The notes: generated by a model from the letters alone, not told the origin. Numbered from the stretch's first letter, positions 46,301 through 56,120 are shown. The stretch: 64,000 bases of DNA from Lepidurus packardi (GCA_023053545.1 JAKZAN010000067.1:1-64000); one strand, 5' to 3'. Program-made: numbers and translations.

Positions 46301-47409
46301 TTAACTACTTACGGACAGAATTAATTCTTTACCGACTGAATTAATTCCTTACGGACTTAATTAATTCATTACGGACTGAATTAATTCCTTACGGACTGAA
46401 TTAATTCTTTATGATTGATTGAATTCTTTACTTACTGAATTAATTAGTTAAGGACTGATTTAATTCCTTACGGACTTAATTAATTAATTACGGACGGAAT
46501 TAACTACTTACGGACAGAATTAATTCTTTACCGACTGAATTAATTCCTTGGGGACTGAATTAATTCCTTACGGACTGAATTAATACCTTACGGACTGAAT
46601 AAATTCCTTACAGCCTGATTTAATTCCTTACAGAGTGAATTAACTCCTTACGGCCTGATTTAATTCCTTACAGACAGAATTAATTCCTTATGGACTGAAT
46701 TAATTCCTGACGAACTTAATTAATTCCTTACCGACTTAATTAATTCAATACGGACTGAATTAATTTCTTACGGAATGATTTAATTCCTTACTGACTGATT
46801 AATTCCTTATTTAATGAATTAATTCCTTACCGACATAATTAATTCCTTACGGAATGAATTAATTCCTTACGGACTGAATTAATTCTTTATGATTGATTGA
46901 ATTCCTTAGTTACTGTATTAATTAGTTACGGACTTAATTATTTCCTTGCGGACTTAATTAATTCCTTACGGACTTAATTAATTCCTTACGGACTGAATTA
47001 ATTCCTTACGGAATGAATTAATTCATTACGGACTTAATTAAATCCTTACCGACATAATTAATTCCTTACGGAATGAATTAATTCCTTAAGTACTTAATTA
47101 GTTCCTTACGGACTTAATTAATTCATTACGTACTTAATTAATTCAGTACGGACTTAATTAATTCATTACGGACTTAATTAATTCATTACGTATTGAATTA
47201 ATTCCTTACTGACTGAATTAATTAATTACGGACTGAATTAACTACTTACGGACAGAATTAATTCTTTACCGACTGAATTAATTCCTTACGGACTTAATTA
47301 ATTCATTACGGACTGAATTAATTCCTTACGGACTGAATTAATTCTTTATGATTGATTGAATTCTTTACTTACTGAATTAATTAGTTAAGGACTGATTTAA
47401 TTCCTTACG
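43390..47409. repeat. 938-bp higher-order repeat, 4.3 copies
   Basis: The rare variant TTCCTGACGAACTT occurs at 43890, 44828, 45766 and 46704, exactly 938 bp apart each time. Each unit contains two 19-bp landmark monomers, one 19-bp GACTGATTAA monomer and one 21-bp GACTGAAATTAA monomer, so 47 monomers net to 938 bp. This is the most regular HOR in the window; only a few substitutions separate the copies. It stops abruptly at 47409, where retroelement sequence begins. Confidence 0.92.
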
Positions 47410-47677
47410 TGCCTTGAGCCGACTCTTCCGCTGCCACCTTCAGACCATTATAAGCCTTTAAAACGTCGTCACTAAAACAGGAACGCAGCACAGCTTTCTG
47501 GAAAACACTAGGCTGGGCTTCTAAGTCCGTCAAGATCACGTAATCAGACCACTTTTGTTTCCACAGTTGGAAGGCCTCAAACCTTTGGTCTGTCGGCAAG
47601 TCTAATTTCGGGGGCTTTATACCCGGAACTGGAACACTACCTTGCCTTTGACTGTTCGATCGTGCACCCTGAGCCAT
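47405..47677 (-). pseudogene. Truncated gag fragment, first 89 codons
   Basis: The ORF starts at the same ATG as the longer gag at 51922 and encodes the same N-terminus (MAQGARSNSQ...), up to the glycine at residue 89. It then runs into satellite, adds one residue and stops at a TAA supplied by a monomer (47405-47407). Two differences from the other copy lie in the coding part: one changes residue 84 (Asp to Glu) and one is synonymous. It lacks most of the capsid-like region and both zinc knuckles, so it cannot make a working Gag. It is a passenger of the satellite duplication. Confidence 0.9.
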
Positions 47678-47876
47678 TTTCTTTACGAATAATAACTTTC
47701 TGACGATAGATGCTTCCGATATTCGCGAAAATTCACTCTATTTACATCAGGCAGGCTGCGCCATGTTATAGTCTGATTCAAGAATAATCTGTATTCCCCC
47801 GGAGGCGGGGCCACTCCCCCATAGAGGTCGTCCCACAAGCACGGTGGCACCGTGCCACGCTACCAAGCCCACAACA
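47410..47876 (-). mobile_element. Retroelement island A: 5' end of an LTR retrotransposon
   Basis: This 467-bp non-satellite island matches 51655-52121 base for base in length (offset 4,245 bp) with six substitutions that I counted. Reading on the minus strand it holds a short LTR (47876-47764), a primer-binding-site-like motif, a leader and the first 89 gag codons. It breaks off inside gag against a satellite monomer at about 47409. The match to island B continues into flanking satellite to about 48140, so this copy arose by duplication of a region already containing the element and not by a second insertion. Confidence 0.9.
47764..47876 (-). repeat. Short LTR (113 bp), copy A
   Basis: On the minus strand the segment begins TGTTGTGGGC and ends TATAACA, giving the TG...CA termini expected of an LTR. 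A TGGCGCAGC motif follows immediately, as a primer-binding site would. It differs from copy B by two substitutions. No second LTR exists in the window to confirm its ends by comparison. An internal GGCACGGTGCC palindrome is present. Confidence 0.6.
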
Positions 47877-50327
47877 GGAATTAATTAATTCAGTACGGAC
47901 TTAATTAATTCCTTACGGACTTAATTATTCCTTTCAGACTTAATTAATTCATTACGGACTTTATTAATTCATTACGGGCTTATTTAAATCCTTACCGAAT
48001 TAATCAATTCATTACGGACTTAATTAATTCCTTCCGGCCTTAATTAATTCCTTACGGACTTAATTGATTCATTACGGACTTAAATAATTCCCTACGGACT
48101 TAATTAATTCATTACGGACTTAATTAATTCCCTACGAACTTAATTAATTCCTTACGGACTGAATTAATTCCTTACGGAATGAATTAATTCCTTACGTACT
48201 TAATTAGTTCCTTACGGACTTAATTAATTCATTACGGACTTAACTAATTCATTACGGACTTATTTAAATCCTTACCGACTTAATTAATTCATTACGGACT
48301 TAATTAATTCATTACGGACTTAATTAATTCCTTACGGACTTAATTAATTCCTTACGGAATTAATTAATTCCTTACGGACTTTATTAATTCATTACGGACT
48401 TATTTAAATCCTTACCGACTTAATTAATTCATTACGGACTTAATTAATTCATTACGGACTTAATTAATTCCTTACGGACTTAATTAATTCCTTACGAACT
48501 TTATTAATTTCTTAGGGAATTATTTAATTCCCTACGGACTTAGTTAATTCATTACGGACTTTATTAAATCTTTGAATTTAAGTAATTCATTACGGACTCA
48601 ATTAATTCCTTACGGACTTAATTAATTTCTTACGGACTTAATTAATCCATTACGGACTTAATTAATTCACTACGGACTTAAATAATTCCCTACGAACTTT
48701 ATTAATTCATTACGGACTTAATTAATTCCTTACGGACTAATTAATGACTTACTGAATTAATTAGTTAAGGACTAATTTAATTCCTTACGGGCTGAATTAA
48801 TTAATTACGGACTGATTTAATTCTTTACAGAGTGAATTAACTCCTAACGGCCTGATTTAATTCCTTACAGACTGAATTAACTCCTTATGGACTGAATTAA
48901 TTCCTGACGAACTTAATTAATTCCTTACCGACTTAATTAATTCCTTACGTAGTGAATTAATTCCTTACGGACTGAATTAATTCCTTACGGACTGAATTAA
49001 TTCCTTACGGACTGAATTAATTCCTTACGGACTGAATTAATTCCTTGCGGACTGAATTAATTCCTTACGGACTGAATTAGTTCCTTACGGAATGAATTAA
49101 TTATTTACGGACTGAATTAATTCCTTACGGACTGAATTAATTCCTTACGGATTGAATTAATTCCTTACGGACTGAATTAATTCCTTACGGACTGAATTAA
49201 CTACTTACGCACTGAATTCATTCCTTGGGGACTGAATAAATTCCTTACGGACTGAATTAATTCTTTACGGACTGAATTAATTCCTTACGGAATGAATTAA
49301 TTCTTTACGGACTGAATTAATTCCTTACGGACTGAATTAATTCTTTATGATTGATTGAATTCCTTAGTTACTGAATTAATTAGTTACGGACTTAATTATT
49401 TCCTTACGGACTGAATTAATTCCTTACGGACTGAATAAATTCCTTAAGGACTGAATTAATTACTTACGGACTGAACTAATTCCTTACGGACTGAATAAAT
49501 TCCTTACGGCACGATTTAATTCCTTACAGAGTGAATTAACTCCTTACGGCCTGATTTAATTCCTACAGACTGAATTAATTCCTTATTTACTGAATTAATT
49601 CCTTACGAACTTAATTAATTCCTTACCGACTTAATTAATTCCTTACGTGCTGAATTAATTCCTTGCGGACTGAATTAATTCCTTACGGACTGAACTGCTT
49701 ACGGAATGAATTAATTCCTTACGGACTGAATTAATTCCTTACATACTGAATTAATTCCTTACGGATTGAATTAATTCCTTACGGACTGAATTAATTAATT
49801 ACGGACTGAATTAACTACTTACGCACTGAATTAATTCCTTGGGGACTGAATAAATTCCTTGCGGACTGAATTAATTCTTTACGGACTGAATTAATTCCTT
49901 ACGGAATGAATTAATTCTTTACGGACTGAATTAATTCCTTACGGACTGAATTAATTCCTTACGGACTGAACTAAATCCTTACGGACTTAATTAATTCCTT
50001 ACGGACTTAATTAATTCCTTACGGACTGAATTAATTCCTTACGGAATGAATTAATTCATTACGGACTTAATTAAATCCTTACCGACATAATTAATTCCTT
50101 ACGGAATGAATTAATTCCTTACGTACTTAATTAGTTCCTTACGGACTTAATTAATTCATTACGTACTTAATTAATTCATTACGGACTTAATTAATTCATT
50201 ACGGACTGAATTAATTCCTTACTGACTGAATTAATTAGTTACGGACTGAATTAATTCCTTACGGACTGAATTAATTAGTTACGGACTGAATTAATTCCTT
50301 ACGGACTGAATTAGTTCCTTACGGACT
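47877..50327. repeat. Satellite between the two retroelement islands
   Basis: This is the same 20-bp monomer in the same orientation. Bases 47877 to about 48140 match 52122-52385 (offset 4,245 bp) with about four differences. From about 48180 to 48750 the order matches 59160-59690 and 62230-62650, including the TTTATTAAATCTTTG patch near 48560. From about 48930 to 49330 it resembles 58430-58830. This segment carries the TTTATTAATTC and TTCCCTACGG variants that are rare or absent before 47.9 kb. No gene is seen. Confidence 0.93.
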
Positions 50328-51034
50328 AGAGGTTACGTGGTCAATGTTCCATTCTTCTAAGAAATCTTGGAACTTGTGACTAGTAAACTGCGTGCCGTTA
50401 TCGGAACGAAGCGTGTCATTGGCTCCGTGTCTTGCAAAGGAGTCTTCCAATGCGCGTATTAGCGCCTCAGATGTGATTGACTTCAACTGTTATACTTCCG
50501 GATAAAACGAATAATAATCGGTCAGGATAAGATAATTCTTCCCGTCATAATGGAAAAGGTCCGTTGCTAACATCTGCCAAGGTCTCTTTTGCTTTAATAA
50601 CGGGGTCGAAATTCTCCTCGGAGTATGAAGACAGTAGGGCTGCGCATCAGGCTTGAGTTTAATGGCGTACTCTTCTTCCCATTTCCCCAGTCCGTTGAAA
50701 AGATTTGGGTGATTAGCGACGACATCTTCGTCCGATCTTACCAAGTCCACCTGCAGTTTAACAATTTTCAGACTTTCGATTGCCTGCCGCCCTACCAGGG
50801 GCTGCTTTAGGCCTCGGACAACGTAAATTTGTTCTTGCGTGGTAGCCTTCCCCCTGGTCAGCTCTACTGCAAGGACTCCCTTCACCGTTAACTTCTGTTC
50901 AACTGGACGGTAGAGATTCTTCTTCGTGGGGCGCAACTTCGGTCACCCATCTCCCTCCACGTCTTCTCTGGAATGACGGTAACGTCCGCTCCCGTGTCGA
51001 CCTTAAAAGATATCTTCTTGCCATCTACACCCAG
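50328..51034 (-). pseudogene. Broken pol: protease, RT tip and partial integrase
   Basis: Directly after the gag TAG the same frame continues and reaches the retropepsin motif DTGAD (50984-50998), 12 codons past the stop. A frameshift near 50940-50950 moves the coding into another frame, which stays open from about 50942 to 50493. That frame holds the end of protease (GLKQPLVGRQAIESL), then the segment before RT (HPNLFNGLGKW, LHTPRRISTPLLK). At about 50586 it jumps directly to integrase (RPWQMLATDLF, YYSFYPEV). A TAA at 50490 interrupts integrase, after which 56 more codons are open in the same frame, including SDNGTQF. The first two catalytic aspartates of integrase are visible, about 52 residues apart; the catalytic glutamate region is gone. 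RT catalytic motifs and RNase H are absent. It is certainly non-functional. Confidence 0.92.
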
Positions 51035-51922
51035 CTAGATAACCCACTGTTGGTTTTTCGGTGTTGATATTGTACCAAGGAATATAGGACAACATTCCTC
51101 GTCATCTTCCAACTCTGTGTCTTTGGCAACTTCCTGGATCTTTTCGCGTCTGCAAAATCTGCTTCCCGCAAAGTGGTTGTTCTTTCCACAGCTCCTGCAT
51201 CGCCTACCAAACGCTGGGCATGATTCTCTCCCTCGTGGGTGTTCCCTACCGCAGTAGTCGCACTTGTCATGGGGTTTGCGAACCGTGTTGCCTCTTCCGG
51301 CTTTAACACGCTGAACGCTTAGCTCATGTTGCTCCGTGCTCTTGCTAATCTTATCTGCCTGCGCTTCTGACGACTCTTGTGCCCTCGCAAGGTCACAGGC
51401 TTTCCTGAAGGACAAATCATTTTCTTCGAGGAGGCGCTGCCTGGTCTGCTTACTTATCACGCCGGCAACCACTCTGTCCCGCAAGATGGACTCCTCACAG
51501 CTGCAACAATAGTTGCAGTTCTTGATCTTGTCTTTTAGGTCAGTCACGAAGTCATCGATGGCTTCTCCTGGGCGCTGGCATCGCCGATTAAACGTGTAGC
51601 GTTCGAATGTCTCATTGATAGTTCCCTTGACAAAGATGTTTAATGCATCCACGATGCCTTGAGCCGACTCATCCGCTGCCACCTTCAGACCATTATAAGC
51701 CTTTAAAACGTCGTCGCTAAAACAGGAACGCAGCACAGCTTTCTGGAAAACACTAGGCTGGGCTTCTAAGTCCGTCAAGATCACGTAATCAGACCACTTT
51801 TGTTTCCACAGTTGGAAGGCCTCAAACCTTTGGTCTGTCGGCAAGTCTAATTTCGGGGGCTTTATACCCGGAACTGGAACACTACCTTGCCTTTGACTGT
51901 TCGATCGTGCACCCTGAGCCAT
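51035..51922 (-). CDS. Gag polyprotein of a defective gypsy-type element (295 aa)
   Basis: Gag packages retrotransposon RNA into cytoplasmic particles. The ATG at 51922 gives 295 residues ending at TAG 51035-51037. Residues about 38-185 form the capsid-like gag region: an LWKQKWSDY segment, then NETFERYTFNRRCQRPGEAI and LRDRVVAGV, which match the typical gypsy pattern of an R-x-x-F-N-x-R-x-Q stretch followed by an I-L-R-D stretch. Two zinc knuckles follow: C221-x2-C224-x3-H228-x6-C235 and C242-x2-C245-x4-H250-x6-C257. The last cysteine spacing is wider than the usual x4. In this lineage protease often follows gag in the same frame, and here the same frame indeed leads to protease beyond the TAG. 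The reading frame is intact, but its polymerase is lost and it lies in satellite, so expression is doubtful. Confidence 0.85.
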   Translation of the reverse strand: MAQGARSNSQRQGSVPVPGIKPPKLDLPTDQRFEAFQLWKQKWSDYVILTDLEAQPSVFQKAVLRSCFSDDVLKAYNGLKVAADESAQGIVDALNIFVKGTINETFERYTFNRRCQRPGEAIDDFVTDLKDKIKNCNYCCSCEESILRDRVVAGVISKQTRQRLLEENDLSFRKACDLARAQESSEAQADKISKSTEQHELSVQRVKAGRGNTVRKPHDKCDYCGREHPRGRESCPAFGRRCRSCGKNNHFAGSRFCRREKIQEVAKDTELEDDEECCPIFLGTISTPKNQQWVI

Positions 51923-51994
51923 TTTCTTTACGAATAATAACTTTCTGACGATAGATGCTTCCGATATTCGCGAAAATTCACTCTATTTACTTCA

Positions 51995-52008
51995 GGCATG
52001 CTGCGCCA
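51995..52008 (-). other. Primer-binding-site-like motif
   Basis: Immediately after the LTR's terminal CA, the minus strand reads TGGCGCAGCATGCC. Starting with TGG (complement of the tRNA CCA tail) right at the LTR edge is what a tRNA primer-binding site looks like. I cannot assign the tRNA by eye. Copy A (47750-47763) differs at one base. Confidence 0.55.
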
Positions 52009-52121
52009 TGTTATAGTCTGATTCAAGAATAATCTGTATTCCCCCGGAGGCGGGGCCACTCCCCCATAGAGGTCGTCCCCCAAGCACGGTGGCACCGTGC
52101 CACACTACCAAGCCCACAACA
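52009..52121 (-). repeat. Short 5' LTR (113 bp), copy B
   Basis: The minus strand runs from TGTTGTGGGC to GACTATAACA, with TG...CA ends, satellite on the outer side and a primer-binding-site-like motif on the inner side. At 113 bp it is very short; short LTRs are known in the Mag lineage. The rest contains a GGCACGGTGCC palindrome and a run of G and C near GGCCCCGCCTCC. With the 3' LTR missing, neither target-site duplication nor LTR-LTR divergence can be examined. Confidence 0.6.
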
Positions 52122-55060
52122 GGAATTAATTAATTCAGTAAGGACTTAATTAATTCCTTACGGACTTAATTATTCCTTTCAGACTTAATTAATTCATTAC
52201 GGACTTTATTAATTCATTACGGGCTTATTTAAATCCTTACCGAATTAATCAATTCATTACGGACTTAATTAATTCCTTCCGGCGTTAATTAATTCCTTAC
52301 GGACTTAATTGATTCATTACGGACTTAAATAATTCCCTACGGAATTAATTAATTCATTACGGACTTAATTAATTCCCTACGGACTTAATAAATTCATTAC
52401 GGACTTAATTAATTCCTTACGGAATTAATTAATTCCTTACGGACTTTATTAATTCCTTAGGGAATTATTTAATTCGCTACGGACTTAGTTAATTCATTAC
52501 AGACTTTATTAAATCTTTGCACTTAATTAATTCATTACGGACTCAATTAATTCATTACGGACTTAATTAATTCCTTACGGACTTAATTAATTTCTTACGG
52601 ACTTAATTAATCCATTACGGACTTAATTAATTCATTACGGACTTCATTAATTCCCTACTGACTTAATTAATTCATTACGGACTTAATTAATTCATTACGG
52701 ACTTATTTCATTCCTTACGGACTTAATTAATTCATTACGGACTTTATTAATTCATTACGGACTTATTTAAATCCTTACCGACCTAATTAATTTACGGACG
52801 TATTTAATTCCTTACGGGCTTAATTAATTCCTTATGGACTTTATTAATTCCTTAGGGAACTATTTAATTCCCTACGGACTTAGTTAATTCATTACGGACT
52901 TTCTTAATTCATTACGGACTCAATTAATTCCTTACGGACTGAATTATTTCGTTACGGACTTTATTAATTCCTTAAGGAATTATTTAATTCCCTACGGACT
53001 TAATTCATTGCCGACTTTATTAAATCTTTGGACATAATTAATTCATTACGGACTCAATTAATTCCTTACGGACTTAATTAAATCCTTACCGACTTAATTA
53101 ATTCATTACGGACTTAATTAATTCATTACGGACTTAATTAATTCCTTACGGACTGACTTAATTCCTTACGGACTGAATAAATTCCTTACGGACTGAATAA
53201 ATTCCTTACGGACTGAATTAATTCCTTACGGACTGAATTAATTCCTTACGGACTGAATTAATTCCTTACGGACTGAATTAATTCCTTACGGACTGAATTA
53301 ATTAACTACGGACTGAATTAACTACTTACGGACTGAATTAATTCCTTGGGGACTGAATTAATTCTTTACGGACTGAATTAATTCCTTACGGACTGAATTA
53401 ATTCCTTACGGACTGAATTAATTAACTACGGACTGAATTAACTACTTACGGACTGAATTAATTCCTTACGGACTGAATTAATTCATTTTGGACTTAATTA
53501 AATCCTTACCGGCATAATTAATTCCTTACGGAATGAATTAATTCCTTACGGAATGAATTAATTCCTTACGTACTTAATTAGTTCCTTACGGACTTAATTA
53601 ATTCATTACGGACTTAATTAATTCATTACGGACTTAATTAAATCATTACCGACTTAATTAATTCCTTACGTACTGAATTAATTCCTTACTGACTGAATTA
53701 ATTAGTTACGGACTGAATTAATTCCTTACGGACTGAATTAATTCATTACGGACTGAATTAATTAATTACGGACTGAATTAAATACTTACGGACTGAATTA
53801 ATTCCTTGGGGACTGAATTAATTCTTTACGGACTGAATTAATACCTTACGGACTGAATTAATTCCTTACGGACTGAACGAACTCCTTACGGACTTAATTA
53901 ATTCCTTACGGACTGAATTAATTCCTTACGGAATGAATTAATTCATTATGGACTTAATTAAATCCTTACCGACATAATTAATTCCTTACGGAATGAATTA
54001 ATTCCTTACGTAATGAATAAATTCATTATGGACTTAATTAAATCCTTACCGGCATAATTAATTTCTTACGTACTGAATTAATTCCGTACTGACTGAATTA
54101 ATTAGTTACGGACTGAATTAATTCCTTACGGACTTAATTAATTCCTTACGGACTTAATTAATTCATTACGGACTTAATTAATTCCCTACTGACTTAATTA
54201 ATTCCTTACGGACTTAAATAATTCATCACGGATTTAATTAATTCCTTACGGACTTTATTAATTCCTTAGGGAATTACTTATTTCGCTACGGACTTAGTTA
54301 ATTCATTACCGACTTTATTAAATCTTTGGACTTAATTAATTCATTACGGACTCAATTAATTCCTTACTGAATGAATTAATTCCTTACGGACTTAATTAAT
54401 TCCTTACGGACTTAATTAATTCCTTACGGACTGAATAAATTCCTTGCGGACTGAATTAATTCCTTACGGACTGAATAAATTCCTTACGGACTGAATAAAT
54501 TCCTTACGGACTCAATCATTTCTTTACAGACTGAATTAATTTCTTACAGACTGAATTAATTCTTTACGTACTGAATTAATTCCTTACGGACTGAATTAAT
54601 TTCTTTACGGACTGAATTAATTAATTACGGACTTACTTAATTCACTACGGACTGAATTAATTCCTTACGGACTGAATTAATTCCTTACGGACTGAATTAG
54701 TTCTTTATGATTGATTGAATTCCTTACTTACTGAATTAATTAGTTACGGACTTAATTAATTCCTTACAGACTGAATTAATTATTTACGGACTGAATTAAC
54801 TACTTACGGACTGAATTAATTCATTACAAACAGAATTAATTCATTACAAACTGAATTAATTCCTTGGGGACTGAATTAATTTCTTACGGACTTAATTAAT
54901 TCATTACGGACTTAATTATTTCCTTACGGACTGAACTATTTCCTTACGGACTGAATTAATTCCTTAAGGACTCAATTAATTCCTTACGGACTGAACTAAT
55001 TCCTTACGGACGTAGTTAATTCATTACGGACTGAATTAATTCATTACGGACTTAATTAAA

Positions 55061-56120
55061 TCCTTACCGACTTAATTAATTCCTTACGTACTGAATTAAT
55101 TCCTTACGGACTGAATTAATTCCTTACGGACTAAATTAATTCCTTACCTACTGAATAAATTCCTTACGGACTGAATTAATTCGTTACGGTATTAATTAAT
55201 TCATTTCGGACTGAATTAACTACTTACGGACTGAATTAATTCGTTACGGTATTAATTAATTCATTTCGGACTGAATTAACTACTTACGGACTGAATTAAT
55301 TCCTTGTGGACTGAATTAATTCCTTACGGACTTAATTAATTCATTACGGACTTAATTATTTCCTTATGGACTGAATTAATTCCTTACGGACTTAATTTAT
55401 TCATTACGGACTGAATTAATTAATTACGGACTAAATTAATTCCTTGCGGACTGAATTAATTCCTTACGGACTGAATTAATTCCTTACGAACTGAATAAAT
55501 TCCTTGCGGACTGAATTAATTCCTTACGGACTGAATTAATTCCTTACGGACTGAACTAATTCCTTACGGACGGAATTAATTCCTTACGGACTGAATTAAT
55601 TCCTTACGGAATTAATTAAATCCTTACCGACTTAATTAATTCCTTACGTACTGAATTAATTCCTTACGGACTGAATTAATTCCTTACGGACTAAATTAAT
55701 TCCTTACCTACTGAATAAATTCCTTACGGACTGAATTAATTCGTTACGGTATTAATTAATTCATTTCGGACTGAATTAACTACTTACGGACTGAATTAAT
55801 TCCTTGTGGACTGAATTAATTCCTTACGGACTTAATTAATTCATTACGGACTTAATTATTTCCTTATGGACTGAATTAATTCCTTACGGACTTAATTTAT
55901 TCATTACGGACTGAATTAATTAATTACGGACTAAATTAATTCCTTGCGGACTGAATTAATTCCTTACGGACTGAATTAATTCCTTACGAACTGAATAAAT
56001 TCCTTGCGGACTGAATTAATTCCTTACGGACTGAATTAATTCCTTACGGACTGAACTAATTCCTTACGGACGGAATTAATTCCTTACGGACTGAATTAAT
56101 TCCTTACGGAATGAATTAAT
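55061..56120. repeat. 560-bp tandem duplication with a 60-bp internal expansion
   Basis: TCCTTACCTACTG at 55141 recurs at 55701 (560 bp), while TCCTTGTGGACTG at 55301 recurs at 55801 (500 bp). The difference is an extra 60-bp, three-monomer block in copy 1: the sequence from TCGTTACGGTATTAA to TACTTACGGACTG is present twice there (55191-55300). This is a clear example of expansion by whole monomers. Confidence 0.85.

Larger units (their letters stand above)
1..47409. repeat. Left satellite array, 20-bp monomer
   Basis: This is an uninterrupted head-to-tail array of a 20-bp monomer with consensus TTCCTTACGGACTGAATTAA. All monomers read in the same direction; I saw no inverted block. Common variants change the ACGG core (ACAG, ATGG, ACGT, ACCG, GGGG), the following ACTG (ACTT, AATG), or the start (TTCATT, TTAGTT, TTCTTT). 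No gene occurs here. Because 20 is not a multiple of three, the TAA in each monomer visits all reading frames every three monomers, so no frame stays open for long. The location and lack of genes suggest heterochromatin, possibly centromeric or pericentromeric, but this is inference. Confidence 0.97.
50328..52121 (-). mobile_element. Retroelement island B: defective Ty3/gypsy LTR retrotransposon
   Basis: This 1.79-kb element remnant has, from 5' to 3' on the minus strand, a 113-bp LTR, primer-binding site, 72-nt leader, complete gag, broken protease, the N-terminal tip of reverse transcriptase, and part of the integrase core. Most of RT, RNase H and the integrase zinc-binding domain is missing through an internal deletion. 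The integrase C-terminus and the 3' LTR are missing through truncation at 50328. The 5' LTR terminus joins a satellite monomer directly, fitting an original insertion into the array. Gag and Pol features fit Ty3/gypsy, probably the Mag/C-type lineage (family-level inference). Confidence 0.92.

Noticed and set aside
1..47409. CRISPR-like array because of short regularly spaced repeats
   Set aside because: There are no unique spacers: repeats are directly adjacent 20-bp monomers, with no cas genes, and the islands contain eukaryotic retrotransposon genes.
47405..47677. An independent 90-codon gene
   Set aside because: It is the first 89 codons of gag ended by a satellite stop codon, and is a duplicate of the start of the longer gag.
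50625..50810. Plus-strand ORF of 61 codons
   Set aside because: It lies opposite the protease/RT/integrase remnant, which has clear homologous motifs on the minus strand. It is an antisense shadow.
50490..50936. A separate 148-codon gene
   Set aside because: It begins at a TTG, not an ATG, just after a frameshift, and its content is the end of protease, the RT tip and integrase. It is a piece of the broken pol.
51150..51262. Host zinc-finger gene
   Set aside because: The two Cys-His clusters are retroviral-type knuckles in the correct place at the end of Gag, directly before protease.
51025..51309. Minus-strand ORF of 94 codons
   Set aside because: It overlaps gag in another frame across the zinc-knuckle region and shows no recognisable domain. 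It is a shadow of gag.
47410..52121. Two independent retrotransposon insertions
   Set aside because: Both islands share the same LTR-satellite junction and the same flanking monomers at a constant 4,245-bp offset, so one insertion followed by duplication is simpler.
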